A stretch of DNA of 64,000 nt, taken from positions 682,001-746,000 of the forward strand of contig PUDQ02000014.1 in NCBI GenBank assembly GCA_002964805.2, written 5' to 3'. The DNA comes from Trametes villosa (taxonomy: Eukaryota > Basidiomycota > Agaricomycetes > Polyporales > Polyporaceae). The number at the start of each line of letters is the position of its first letter. Position 1 is the first letter of the stretch. Positions 36,301 to 45,772 of this stretch are shown here, piece after piece. A program made the position numbers and the translations under genes. The notes beneath the pieces were generated by a model. It worked only from the letters and a program-made list of their open reading frames with translations. It was not told where the DNA came from and did no database searches.

Positions 36301-39300
36301 TCACGAGAAGATGTGCGGTGTCCATGGCGTTGGTTTCCTTTGTACATTCCGAGAGAACAATAGCCTTGGATTCGTCGTGGTCGACAACCACTTGGATTGC
36401 GTCGAACCCGTTGGATAAAGGGAGCCCGGTGACATAGTCCATCGTTATTGTGCCGAATGGTCTTGTTGATCCGCTATGTGGAATAGGCATCATTCCGGGT
36501 TTGGTGGGATGTGTATTGACTTTGGTGGTTTGGCATGTTGCGCATCCTTTGACGTATTGGGTGATGAAGTGTCGCATGCCTGGCCACCAGTATTCTCGGC
36601 TGACAAGTTCGAAGGTTTTTTGGATTCCGGGATGTCCCATGACCGCTGGTTCGTGATGTAGGCGGACTACTTCTCGACGGATGTTATCTTCGGGTGGGAC
36701 ATAGACTTTCCCTTTGAAGAGAACAATGCCGTCGTCCATGCGCCAGTCAGTCTTGGTTCCAAAAATAGGTTCCTTCTTGAGGTGCCACGCTCCATTGGTT
36801 GAGTCCATGACTGATTTGTCACGAGAAGTGGTGCTGCAGATTAATTCCTGGAGGTCCACGTGGACTGCCTTGGCGAATAGATCTCCCGGGATCATGGTGA
36901 CTTCTTCGTTATCGTGGTCTCCTGGGTCGTGGTCCGGCCTTCTGGATAGAGCGTCGGCTTGGACCAGGCTTTTTCCTGGTAGATGTCTGATGACGTAGTT
37001 GAATTCGGATAAGAAGTTGCTCCATCGTGCTTGTCTTCGGTTGAGTTTTCTAGCACTGCGCCAATATGTCAAGTTCCTGTGGTCTGATAGGATTTCTACG
37101 GGTTGTTTGGCGCCCTCGATGTAGTGTCTCCATGTTTCCAGCGCTCGGATGATGGCAAGAAGTTCGCGGTCGTAGATCTGGTAGTTGCGTTCGGTTTCGG
37201 TAAAGGATTTTGATAGATATGCACAGGGGTGCCATATCCCTTCCTCCCCTTTTTGCCTCAACACCGCCCCGGTGGCGACTTTGGACGCGTCGCACTCGAT
37301 TTGGAACGGTTTTGATACGTCCGGTTGAAGCAAAATAGGCTCCTCGATGAAGCGCTTCTTGATGTCTTGGAATGCTTGTTCGCATGCGGGGGTCCACTTC
37401 CATGGGTTATCCTTCCGAGTTAAGTCGTTCAGGGGTCTTGCTAGGTCGGCGAATCCCCGTATGAATCTTCAATAGAAGTTTGCAAATCCTAGGAAGCTTT
37501 GGACCTGCTTGACTGTTGTTGGAGTAGGCCAGTCTTTTAGTCCGTCGAGTTTCACCGGGTCCATTGATACTTGTCCTGGTGATACAATTGCTCCTAGGAA
37601 TTCTACCCGTTGAACTTCAAACTCGCATTTCTCCGCCTTGAGGTATAGATCGTTGTCGCGCAGTCGTTCGATTACTAGCCGCGTGTGTTTGCATAGATCT
37701 TCAAGGTTGTCGGAGAAGAGTAGGATGTTGTCCATATAGATTACTAGCCATCCTTCTGATAGATAGTCGTGGAAGATGGCGTTCATCATGGTTTGAAAGG
37801 TTGCGGGAGCGTTGCAGAGTCCAAAGAACATGACTGTTGGTTCGAATAGTCCCCGTGGGGTTTTGAACGCTGCCTTCCATTGATCGCCTTCCTTGATACG
37901 GACATTGTTGTATCCTGCTCGAACATCGAGTTTGGTGAAGTATTTCGCTCCGCCTAGCTTGTCAAATAGGTCGGATATTAGCGGTAGGGGTCCTGCGTCT
38001 TTGATTGTTCCATCGTTGAGGTATCGGTAGTCTTGAACTGGTCGTAGAGAACCATCCTTCTTTTTGACAAAGAAGAACGGTGATGCCATTGGTGACTTGG
38101 AGGGTCGTATGTAACCTTTGGCGAGGTTTTCGTCCACGAACTTATCCAGTTCTCCTTGTTCTGCTGGAGATAATGGAATAATCTTGCAGTCTCGAGGTAG
38201 GAATTCTGCCTTGAGCTTGATGTCATGGTCCCATGGTCTTGTAATGGGCATGCGCTCCGCGGATTTCTTGTCAAAAACGTCTCGTAGGTCCAACAAGTAT
38301 TCAGGCAGTAGTTCGTCGAGTGTCTTGACTTTTTGCCCTTCGTGTGCCTTGATTGCTAGATTAGTTGACATTGTTGCTCGTCCGATGGTGAGGTCTCTGG
38401 ATTGTTGTCGTAGAGAACTTAAGATCGTGTTTGCTTGAACGTTCCAGGTGTCGTCGTCTTCTAGATCTTCTGAGGTTCTCCTAATGAATTGGTGGACCCC
38501 TTCTGGGTCTGCTGTTGTTGTTCGTGGTAGTCCCCACATTGGGACTCCTGGTGGGGGGTCATGATGTTGCTGGTATTCTCGACGGAGTTGTTGTTTCTTG
38601 ATAATCTTTGGGTCAAACTCGAAATGTCCCGAGTCCCAATTGACCTTTGGATTGTATCGTCGGATCCATGGAATGCCTAGGATGGCGTCGTCCCGTCCTA
38701 GGTCGGCGACGTAGAAGTTCGTGGGTAGCTCGTGTCCTCGGACTACGAAGTTGGATTCCACTCGGTGGGTGACTTCTCCAATGGTGTTAATGCTGTCGTC
38801 CGCGTTTCGGAATCGGATTGGTTTTGGTAGTTTGACCGTAGGGAGATTATATTGATTGACGATGCGACGGTTGAGGATTGTTGCATCCGCGCCTGAGTCG
38901 AATAGGGCTCGGATTCCGACGACTTTGGGTCCACACTCAACATATCCGGATAGCAGGTATGCATTTCTGCGCTGCTGGCTGACAGTTACAAATGAGATGG
39001 TGTAGTCCCAGCTACAGGACGAGACGGGCGCCGGGTCCGTTCGTCCTCCTAAAAATCCAAGCCGTCTTCTTCGTCATCGTTATCTCCTAGGGCTACGACA
39101 CCGATTTCCATTTCTTCGGCATCGTCCGATTCGTCTTCCTTGATAGCACGTGTCTTGGTGGTAGGACCTTTCTTCTTAGGGCAGTTCGCTGCACGATGTC
39201 CGGGTTCTCGACAGTAGAAGCACTTGTTCTCCTTCAGGAGTTCAAGTCGAGTCTTCGGATCCATTCGTGTATTGGTGTTGATTGCGCGAACTTTCGGGTT

Positions 39301-42300
39301 GGCCCCTTGTTTCTTGAAGTTGGTCTTTAGACCTTGATATTTGTCCACTTCGCGGTTCGTCCTCCATCCCCTTTCGATGTGTATAACTCTGTCAATGAGT
39401 TCGTGCATCGTGGTTGGAGCGGGGTATATGAGGGCGAGCTTGGTGCGGAAGTATTGCGGTAGCTTGGTGTTGTACATGGTTTGTTGGGCGTGATCGTCGT
39501 TGATTCTTGCCCTGACGCATAGGTCGAAGAACTTTGAGTTGAACTTGAAGAGATCTTCCTTCGGGTTGTACTTCAGGGTGGCTAGTTCGACTGAAGCTTT
39601 GCCTTGAGGGTCTATTTCGCCAAAGACCAGGCGAAAATCGGCGACCCATTGTCTCCAAGTTCCAAATCCTAGTGGAGCGCCATGTTCGTCTTCTCCGTTT
39701 GCCGCGTCGACCTTGGCTTCGGCCCACCAATGGGTATCGCCTCGCATGTATGAGAGTGCTGAGACGATCTTTGATGTGTCGTTAGGATAGTCTTGGGGGC
39801 GACTGAGGAATAAGAGTTGAAGGTCCGTGAGGAACTCGTTGGCCTTGGAGCGATCTCCCATGAAGACCTCGGGTTCTTTGACCTTGCTCTTGTGTCCTGG
39901 GTTGACTTGTCCTGGAGCGTTGCCTTGTGCGTTCGCTCCTGCTTGTCCACCGCCGGGTGGTCCTCCTCCGCCTCCTCCTCCTCCTGGTGGTCCGCCGCCT
40001 GGTCCTCCGCCACCTGGTGGTCCTTCTCCTCCTGGAGGTCCTCCACCTGGTGGTTCTCCGTCTCGAGCTCTTTCTCCATATGGATCGTTGTCTTCGTCTT
40101 CAGGTCTGCCTCCTCCTCCTCCACCGGGAGGTTCTCCTCCTGGTGGTCCGCCACCTCCTCGAGGATTGTCGTCGTCCTCTGGTGGTTGAGAGGCTCGTGA
40201 TGTTGTTCCCCGTCCAGCCCTTACGGCCGTTGCAAATGGCGCTGCCGTGCTTGCTGTCTGGGCGGGTTTCGTGATTGTTGATACTGATGTTGCTGACATT
40301 GTATCCTCGACGCGCTTGAGAGTTTCCGTGAATTCTCGTGCAGGTATTCTGACCCCAATTGGCGTTGTGGGTCTGATGGTTCGTAGGTTGTCCGGTTCGG
40401 GACTGATTTGCCTTTCTTGAGAAGTGTCTTCTCCGCCGAAGTCTTCTTCTTCTGTGGCTGGTTCGGATGCAGATGCCGGCGATCGCTCGGGATCACTGAT
40501 CGGCGTGTTCGGGTTTCTGAGATATTCAACTCCTACCAGAGGAGATGGGGCTGGGGTTTCTGTGACTGGGGTCCTTGGGGATATTGCGCTTGTTCGTCGA
40601 TGAGTCGATGGTCTAGGAGAGGGAGTAGGAGCTGTCGAGGTGGAAGGTTTGGTTTCGATGTATCTCTCGTCTTCTCCTGTGATGACTCTGTCTGTGCTGG
40701 AGCAAGCGTAGAATCCTGATTTGCTAACGACCTTCTTGTTTTGTCGATGAGGACAAGGTTGGTATTTACAGAGTTGGAAGTCCTTTTCTTGAGGAGCCCA
40801 GTGAATGTCTTTGTTGGTTTTGTCGTTGAAGTAGTGGTCTCTGGTCTTGCAAGGGAGTCGGTCCTTCGGGATAATATCCGTGGTCATACACTCGGGTATG
40901 ACTAGTATTGGGTGTATGGGGTGTGGCTATACACGTTCCTTGTTGCGACCCACTGGAGGTAGATGTTCTTGGCCGTGAATAGAGCTTGTCCTGAGTTGAG
41001 TACCACGGGATAGATTGGGTCCGTAGATAGAAGATTCGTCCAACGGCTATGGTTTTGTCAGATTTCTTCTTCCAGGTAGATACCGAAGTTGTTGAGAATA
41101 TAGTCGTTGTCTCGACTAACCGGTGGTTCGCCGCGGAAGATTCGAAGTGCCTTGCGGTAATGGAATGTAGCGTCTTGTAGATGGCGCGAAATAAGCGGGT
41201 CTACTTCTGGCCTGTATTGAATAGGGTCGTGGAAGTATACTGCTGCGTTGAGCGCGCCGACGAGTTGTGATTCGAAGATGCGTGGGTCAAAGGCGAGTTC
41301 TTCTTCGTCGTTCGCGGGGTCGGGTGATGATTCCGGTTCTTTGATGACTGAATTGTCAACGTATTCGTCGATTGATCGAGTAAGTTCTTCGTCAGAGAAC
41401 TGGTCGTTTCTGATGTCGAGTTGGTCGTAGTTGAAGCCTGGGACGTGCTCTGGACGTTCAGCGGCCTCTTCGAGGGTCGCGATGGTGTGCGGACGTGGAG
41501 GTAGTTCTTGATGATACCAGTACGGAGATGCTGGTCGGATTGGCTGGGGACTCCACACGTGAAGTTCTTCTTCCTCGTGGAGAGGACTTGAGAATAGTCC
41601 GGAACGGACAGATGTTTCGGATGGTGACGACGTGGTGGGCGAGTTGTGGAGTCGACGGAGTGGGGCTAGTAACGCTCGGGTTACACGCCTACGAAGTTGA
41701 GCCCTTACACCGCTACGAGGTGAGGGATCCAGAGTTTCGATCTAATGTTAAGATAACACTTGAAGTGGCGTTCGAGCGCACTCAAAGAGTTATAAATAAC
41801 AAGTAGATTGATGAGTCAAGAGTATGAGTTGTTACAGGATGAAACAGGAGATCGAAACTGGGGAAAAGAGAGGGAAAGAGGGGGTCCTTATATACTGTGG
41901 GGGAAGGATCTGCGCAGCAGATCCGCAGTAAAGCGCAGCACCGCTGCAGCATGTCCGCAGTCAGTATGAGTCAGATCTGAGCTAAGTATAGTACACCGCA
42001 GTCAGAATGAGTCATGAGGAGTCAGGACGAGTCATATGGACTAAATATAGAGGCTGAGTCAGAATGAGTCAGGTCAAGTCATTGGCCGTATTAGGAACCG
42101 AGGATGAAATTGTAACACACATCCCCCACTCCGCTCGTAGACGACGCGACCACCGAAAGCCCCGTCGTTCCAGACAACTCTTCGGGGCCAGTCAATAGCC
42201 CATCCTCTCCCACTCAAGCCAATACTGCCGGCTCGCGCACCTGGAACGCCTTCCGGGCGGTGGCTCGATTCGTCTGCCGCCTCTCAATCACTACCCGGGT

Positions 42301-42355
42301 CCTGAAGCGTGAGGTGATGGAGGGTGGAAAGGCGACGGAACAGGGAGGTATGTGA
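33310..42355 (+). CDS. Small host gene split by a retrotransposon in its intron
   Basis: Exon 1 is 33310-33376 (MGLTPPRISDGYVIVTPDMW...) and exon 2 is 42141-42355, ending in TGA. The donor GTAAGC at 33377 and acceptor CTCGTAG ending at 42140 frame what was a 58-nt intron; an 8.7-kb Ty3 element with a CACAT duplication now lies inside it. The phase agrees (one base on the left, two on the right), giving 93 residues, acidic/Ser-Pro-rich then basic (SRTWNAFRAVARFVCRL). No known domain; the C-terminal part could be an amphipathic helix. Both splice sites are intact, so splicing of an intron of about 8.8 kb is formally possible but unlikely to be efficient. The gene could also have further exons upstream. 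Confidence 0.6.
33417..33788 (-). repeat. 3' LTR of the Ty3 element (left in window)
   Basis: 372 bp, identical by eye to the LTR at 41746-42117. On the minus strand it starts TGTTACAATT and ends CTTAACA, with a TATA sequence (TATATAAGG near 33557-33565). It contains five exact TGAGTCA motifs and several near copies. Confidence 0.95.
33792..33802 (-). promoter_or_regulatory. Polypurine tract of the Ty3 element
   Basis: AAAGGGGGGGG on the minus strand, three bases from the start of the 3' LTR. It is the expected plus-strand primer site of an LTR retrotransposon. Confidence 0.85.
33826..35322 (-). CDS. Extra ORF downstream of pol in the Ty3 element
   Basis: About 498 residues from the ATG at 35322 (MARNHRSRRQHRT...), which lies 83 nt after the pol stop. 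The same frame is open from an earlier ATG at 35484 that would overlap the pol end by 80 nt. The product begins basic, continues with RHWVDVYRMCGDILPALRHM and FLRQANVSYTAAFSRVIQIA, then has Ser/Pro/acidic stretches and a folded-looking part (RAFIRTVWPEEKPIHPSEF). There is no signal peptide and no membrane segment, so it does not look like an envelope gene though it lies where one would. Function not recognised. Its codon use resembles gag and pol more than host genes, by eye. The frame is intact, in contrast to pol. Confidence 0.75.
   Translation of the reverse strand: MARNHRSRRQHRTRSSNSPSPINQLQAPVLGRLVPPAPSFVKGVNPTYDHLPRLPTASYSNGTLPDRLGWTLLHPDLQAIVNQRLVPLPGTRHWVDVYRMCGDILPALRHMDNYVQNHPDPQEIVFLRQANVSYTAAFSRVIQIAEVALNQVALYPALGMMEDLLPRRRAGWNAPQPNPTHDGPARIDCMLGTNGSRDPLYKITEDTTRWGVPNGNWESWDDNKENEPPIADFSEVQVSTPEPPSSSTSSSSEWHDVRQALEDRLTSPIPESVHTPPISTSSLLEPPTRSSSPEYIPLSPASSLMPSLESDDSYMDDPDTDALVAYIAPIPGSTRAFIRTVWPEEKPIHPSEFSDVNRLAAIPTTLLPPLQRAMIAAFRVQTGYYIPDADLHMPFATLRYVASSIAKEVDPHYPGLDMTSDRNAKAKVYAIHVPIDSMREPGGWKDFEADLATAASTSSILPTPASAQIPTSPKLPEPPKLPEFVVRRRKAFTDTMTD
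35405..39052 (-). pseudogene. pol: Ty3 element pol: protease, RT, RNase H, integrase, chromodomain
   Basis: Pol is in the -1 frame relative to gag and opens at the gag stop. Visible in order: aspartic protease (LFDSGADATIL, codons near 38890-38903), RT (KLDVRAGYNNVRI, then IYMDNILLF), RNase H (IECDASKVATGAVL, ELLAIIRALETW), integrase zinc finger (HHEPAVMGHPG ... CATC) and DDE core (TMDYVTGLP, ISDRGPQF, SERTIQEIE), ending in a chromodomain (YLVTWKGRPQHENEWL). Two defects: TGA at 37471-37469 inside FANFY-RFIRGF between RT and RNase H, where Arg (CGA) is usual, and YMDN in place of YMDD at the RT active site. Both fit single transitions. Otherwise the frame is open along its whole length. Confidence 0.9.
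39049..40887 (-). CDS. gag: Gag of the Ty3 element
   Basis: 612 codons from ATG at 40887. After a Ser/Thr/Pro-rich N-terminal half comes a run of Gly and Pro (about residues 235-325: many PPGG and GGGG words), then the conserved capsid-like region (PEVFMGDRSKANEFLTDLQL ... THWWAEAKV ... ELATLKYNPKEDLFKF). Near the end lies one zinc knuckle, CFYCREPGHRAANC (C-X2-C-X4-H-X4-C), followed by an acidic tail. Gag packages the element RNA and forms the particle. The stop follows a run of five T, where a -1 shift would enter pol. The frame is intact. Confidence 0.9.
   Translation of the reverse strand: MTTDIIPKDRLPCKTRDHYFNDKTNKDIHWAPQEKDFQLCKYQPCPHRQNKKVVSKSGFYACSSTDRVITGEDERYIETKPSTSTAPTPSPRPSTHRRTSAISPRTPVTETPAPSPLVGVEYLRNPNTPISDPERSPASASEPATEEEDFGGEDTSQERQISPEPDNLRTIRPTTPIGVRIPAREFTETLKRVEDTMSATSVSTITKPAQTASTAAPFATAVRAGRGTTSRASQPPEDDDNPRGGGGPPGGEPPGGGGGGRPEDEDNDPYGERARDGEPPGGGPPGGEGPPGGGGPGGGPPGGGGGGGGPPGGGQAGANAQGNAPGQVNPGHKSKVKEPEVFMGDRSKANEFLTDLQLLFLSRPQDYPNDTSKIVSALSYMRGDTHWWAEAKVDAANGEDEHGAPLGFGTWRQWVADFRLVFGEIDPQGKASVELATLKYNPKEDLFKFNSKFFDLCVRARINDDHAQQTMYNTKLPQYFRTKLALIYPAPTTMHELIDRVIHIERGWRTNREVDKYQGLKTNFKKQGANPKVRAINTNTRMDPKTRLELLKENKCFYCREPGHRAANCPKKKGPTTKTRAIKEDESDDAEEMEIGVVALGDNDDEEDGLDF
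41058..41735 (-). other. Leader ORF without a Met codon between LTR and gag
   Basis: The frame is open from a TAG next to the 5' LTR (about 41738) to a stop at 41058, about 225 codons, and reads like protein: YWYHQELPPRPHTIATLEEA, FDPRIFESQLVGALNAAVYF, DATFHYRKALRIFRGEPPVS. No ATG lies in frame. A GTG at 41558 is possible but unusual for a fungus. It may be an exon joined to an upstream start, an element reached by frameshift, or a remnant of an older gene. Gag begins 170 nt later in another frame. Confidence 0.5.
41716..41731 (-). promoter_or_regulatory. Possible primer binding site of the Ty3 element
   Basis: On the minus strand, 14 nt after the 5' LTR end, the sequence TGGATCCCTCACCTCG starts with TGG, as expected for a site complementary to a tRNA CCA end. 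The match to a particular tRNA was not established, and self-priming is also known in chromoviruses. Confidence 0.3.
41746..42117 (-). repeat. 5' LTR of the Ty3 element (right in window)
   Basis: 372 bp, identical by eye to 33417-33788; followed on the plus strand by the second copy of the CACAT duplication. It would drive minus-strand transcription of the element, antisense to the host gene it splits. Confidence 0.95.
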
Positions 42356-42404
42356 GCAGTACCGCGCGTTGCGACAGCCCTGTGGTACGTGGAATGGTCA
42401 ACCA

Positions 42405-42697
42405 TGTCGGAATCTGTAAGGGAGACGCGCTCAGCCGTCTGTAAGAGGAACGACTTGATCTATTATCTGTACCTGTAAGGGAGACGCGCTACATACATGT
42501 GTGAGCTATCTGAAAGGTACAGTAGACAAATGAATGACATACCTCAGCCGTCTGTAAGAGGAACGACTGAGGAAAGGAAAGAGAGGAGGCCAGCGCGGTA
42601 TGCGCTGGCTGGTGGCTGTGCTCGGATTATCTAACAAGTCCTGATATAGTAGGTATCTTATCTACGGCACTTGTCCATTGCTCAGTGCATTCCAACA
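42405..42697 (-). repeat. 3' LTR of the Ty1/copia element
   Basis: 293 bp. On the minus strand it starts TGTTGGAATGC, a common start of copia LTRs, and ends ATTCCGACA, so both ends form an inverted repeat. The pol stop codon lies 14-16 nt inside it. Inside are two direct repeat pairs: an 18-bp unit at 42414 and 42473 and a 24-bp unit at 42432 and 42545. The matching 5' LTR was not found. Confidence 0.8.
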
Positions 42698-45600
42698 CTC
42701 CCACTCGAGCACAGCCTAAGACCCATAGCGCGGACAAACTTCCAGTGCTTCTCATGCGGGAGAGCCTTGGTAAGAATGTCCGCCACCATGTCATCCGTCC
42801 GAACCCAGCGAACCTCTGCCTGACCCTTCGCGACCAAGTCATTGCGCACGAAATGGTACTTGCGCTGAATGTGCATGGTGCGAGCGCGGTACTGCGGGTC
42901 CTTGCTCAGGATGATGGCCACCATGTTGTCGCACGCGAGAATGGAGGATTCACCCGGTGGGTGGCCAATCTCGGCGAAGAACGTGCGCAACCAAGCGAGG
43001 TGTTGGCCAGCGTTGCTGAGGCCGATGTACTCAGACTCCGTGGAGGAGAGGGCAACCAAAGACTGACGCTTGCTTGACCACCCGATGGCACCCCGGTTAC
43101 TGATGAAGACAAAACCGGAGGTGGACCGGGAGGTGTCGCGATCGCCAGACCAGTCAGCGTCCGAGTAGCCGTGGAAGTCCATGTCTCCGGCAACATCAGA
43201 GCCGTCAAAGCGCAACTCCATGTCACGGGTCGCCTTGAGGTACCGCAGGCCACGCTTTGCCATCTCCCAGTGGCACCGCTTGGGGTTGGCAGAGTACCGA
43301 CCGAGGACTCCAACCAGATACGCAATGTCAGGCCGAGTGCCCATCATCGCGTACATCATAGACCCGATGACGCTAGCGTAGGATACTGAGCGACCTTCGA
43401 TCTCGATGGAGTGGCGAGTGGTGTTGTCCTCGGGGTCGTCGGCGGAAGGCTTGACACTGGTAGCCATGGGTGTGTACTGAGGCTTGCAGTCCTTCATCCC
43501 GTACCGATCAAGAACGGTGTCGATGTACTGCCGCTGGGAGAGGTAGACAGCGCGCACTGGACGGTCGCGTCGGATGGCAATGCCAAGGATGTAGGAGGCC
43601 GCTCCGAGGTCTCGCATCTTGAACTGCGCAGTGAGCTTGCGCTTCACCTCGTCCATGAAGGCACGAGAGGTGGCAGCGAGCAGCAGGTCGTCGACGTAGA
43701 CAACGAGGAAGCAGAGCTGGCCCTGGTTGTTGTGGAAGACGTAGAGGCACGTCTCGGAATCGAGGCGGGTGAAACCAAGTCCGGTGAGCTTCCGGTCCAA
43801 GGTCTTGTTCCACGTGCGGCCAGCCTGCTTGAGACCGTAGAGGGACCGCTTGAGACGCCAGCAGTGACTGGGTTCAATGGCCACACCCTCTGGGGGCATG
43901 AGGTACAGCTCCTCGTCGAGCTCGCCATTGAGGTAGGCGGCTGAGACATCCATCTGGTCCAGTTCGAGGTCGTACCGCGCAGCGAGGGCAAGGATGATGC
44001 GCACGGACTCAAGGTTGGCGACAGGGGCAAAGACGTCCTGGTAGTCAATGCCGGCCTTCTGAGTGAATCCTCGAGCCACAATACGGATCTTGAACCACTC
44101 AATCCCGCCGTTCTTGTCGAACTTAACGCGGAGGACGGGTTTGGACGTGATGGGCCGTACACCCGATGGAATGGGCACTGTCTCGTAGACGCAGTTGTCC
44201 CGCAGGTTCTGGAGCTCCTCCTCGAGAGCAGCCCGCCAGTGTTCGCCTTCAGGAGTGCTGAACGCTTCCCTCAGCGTGGAGGGGAGTTCGTGGTTCCTGG
44301 GGCCCGTGCTCGAGATACCGGCGAAGAAGACCTCATCGGCATCCATCTCTGGGAGATCTGGGAGCTCGATGTCCGGGATGTGTTCCGGAGGTGCGTTCTG
44401 CGGTAGCGGCTGGAGATCAGGGCTAGGCGGTGCTGGAGGAGGAGGTGCTGCTGCTGGTGCCTGCGCTGGAGGGACCTGCGCACGTCGTTGTTGACGTCGC
44501 TGCTCTTCCTCCTGGAGGGTGCGCTCGTACTCGCGGTTCCTGTTCGCTACGTGCCGCTCTCTCCCAGATCGCTGGACTGGGGCAGGTGCCTGAGGAGGTG
44601 CAGAGACACGCCGCTGCTGGAGCCGTGCTGGCTGCGGTGTCCTAACCGGAGAGGGTTGAGCAGGAGGAGGTGGAGCCGGTGCCTGAGGAGGCTGCACGAC
44701 TTGCGAGACACGGCGGGGGATGCGCGACAGCGTGCCATCACGAGGTGTGGGAGGTGGAGCTCCCACTGGCCCCGCAGCGGGTGGGGGAGGTGCTCCCACT
44801 GGCTCTGCAGCGTCTGGGGGAGGCACTGGAGCTCCCACTGGCCCGACGAAGACTGGTTCATCGTAGCGTACCGGAGCAGGCCGGCGAGGACGGAGGATGT
44901 CGTCGTACTTGTTGTTTCCAGCTGGCTCAGGGCCGAGTTCATTGAGGAATTCAGCAGGGGGGCCGCCGTTCTCGTTGAACTGGACATGTCGGCTGGAGAA
45001 CACCTGACGTGTGGTGACGTCCATAAGCTTGTACGCTTGCTTCCCGTACTCGTACCCAAGGAAGATGCACTTCCTCCCCTTCGGCGCAAATTTGCCCTTC
45101 CGCTTGTCTTTGGGGATGAGCGCGTAGGCTGGGCAGCCGAATGGATGGAAGAACGTGGGGTCGATCTTGCGCTGCTCGCCGAGGAGGGCCTGGTATGGGG
45201 TTCTGCCCTTGAGACCCTTGGCGGGGCTGCGGCAGATGACGTACGCGGCAGTTTGCATCGCGTCAGCCCAGAAGGACTTGGGCAGGCGAGACTCAATGAG
45301 CATGGCGACGGTGAGATTGACGAGGGTCTGGTTGACGCGCTCTGCCATACCGTTCTGCTCTGGAGTGTTGGCCGCTGTGGTCTCGTGAAGGACACCCTCC
45401 TTGCGCAGTTGCACCTCGAATGCCTTGCTCGTGTACTCGCCGCCGTTGTCCGTTCGAAGGAACTGGACGAAGTTGGGAGAGAGAGCGATGTCTCCCACTT
45501 CTTCCCGGAGGGCTGCCTGGACGTCCGCTTTCCACCGGTTGTAGGTGTCCTGAGCTTCACTCTTGTGCTTCATGAAGAGGACCCACAGGAACCGGTTGTA

Positions 45601-45772
45601 CTCGTCGAGGAAGGTGATCCAGTAGCGGAAGCCTTGGCGCGAGGCATCGACCATGCCGCCGACATCCGAGTGTATGTACTGGAGTGGCCGGGTCGCGCGG
45701 TTTCCGGTGCGGGGCTTGAACGGTAGCTTGTGCATCTTCCCCATGGCACACGGCTCGCAGAACTGGGGCTCG
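42682..45772 (-). pseudogene. pol: Ty1/copia pol, 5'-truncated: integrase, RT, RNase H
   Basis: Over 1020 codons, open throughout. It starts within the integrase zinc finger (FCEPCAMGKMHKL), so the HH half of the HHCC finger, protease and gag are absent. The integrase core shows HSDVGG, FLRTDNGGEYT and NGMAERVNQTL (D, D, E). A Pro/Ala-rich linker of about 170 residues follows, then RT with VVYVDDLLLA (intact) and RNase H with SSTESEYIGL and MHIQRKYHFVRNDL. The order integrase before RT defines Ty1/copia (Pseudoviridae). The frame ends abruptly at 45772, where an inverted repeat begins. The enzyme part looks functional but the element has no gag or 5' LTR here. Confidence 0.9.

Larger units (their letters stand above)
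33417..42117 (-). mobile_element. Ty3/gypsy chromovirus LTR retrotransposon, complete but defective
   Basis: 8701 bp with 372-bp LTRs at both ends (33417-33788 and 41746-42117) that are identical by eye. Each LTR begins TGTTA and ends TAACA. The flanks carry a 5-bp duplication, CACAT at 33412-33416 and 42118-42122. The coding strand is minus: leader ORF, gag, pol (protease, RT, RNase H, integrase, chromodomain) and an extra 3' ORF. Domain order RT-RNase H-integrase and the C-terminal chromodomain mark the chromovirus branch of Ty3/gypsy (Metaviridae of fungi). Pol has an internal TGA and an altered RT motif. Identical LTRs mean a recent insertion. Confidence 0.95.

Noticed and set aside
39817..40274. 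Plus-strand frames rich in Pro, Gly or Leu
   Set aside because: They are antisense readings of the Gly-Pro tract in gag.
44488..45726. A 412-codon plus-strand frame across the copia element
   Set aside because: It is the antisense of the pol frame, which shows integrase and RT motifs; the plus-strand product is a mirror of codon bias.
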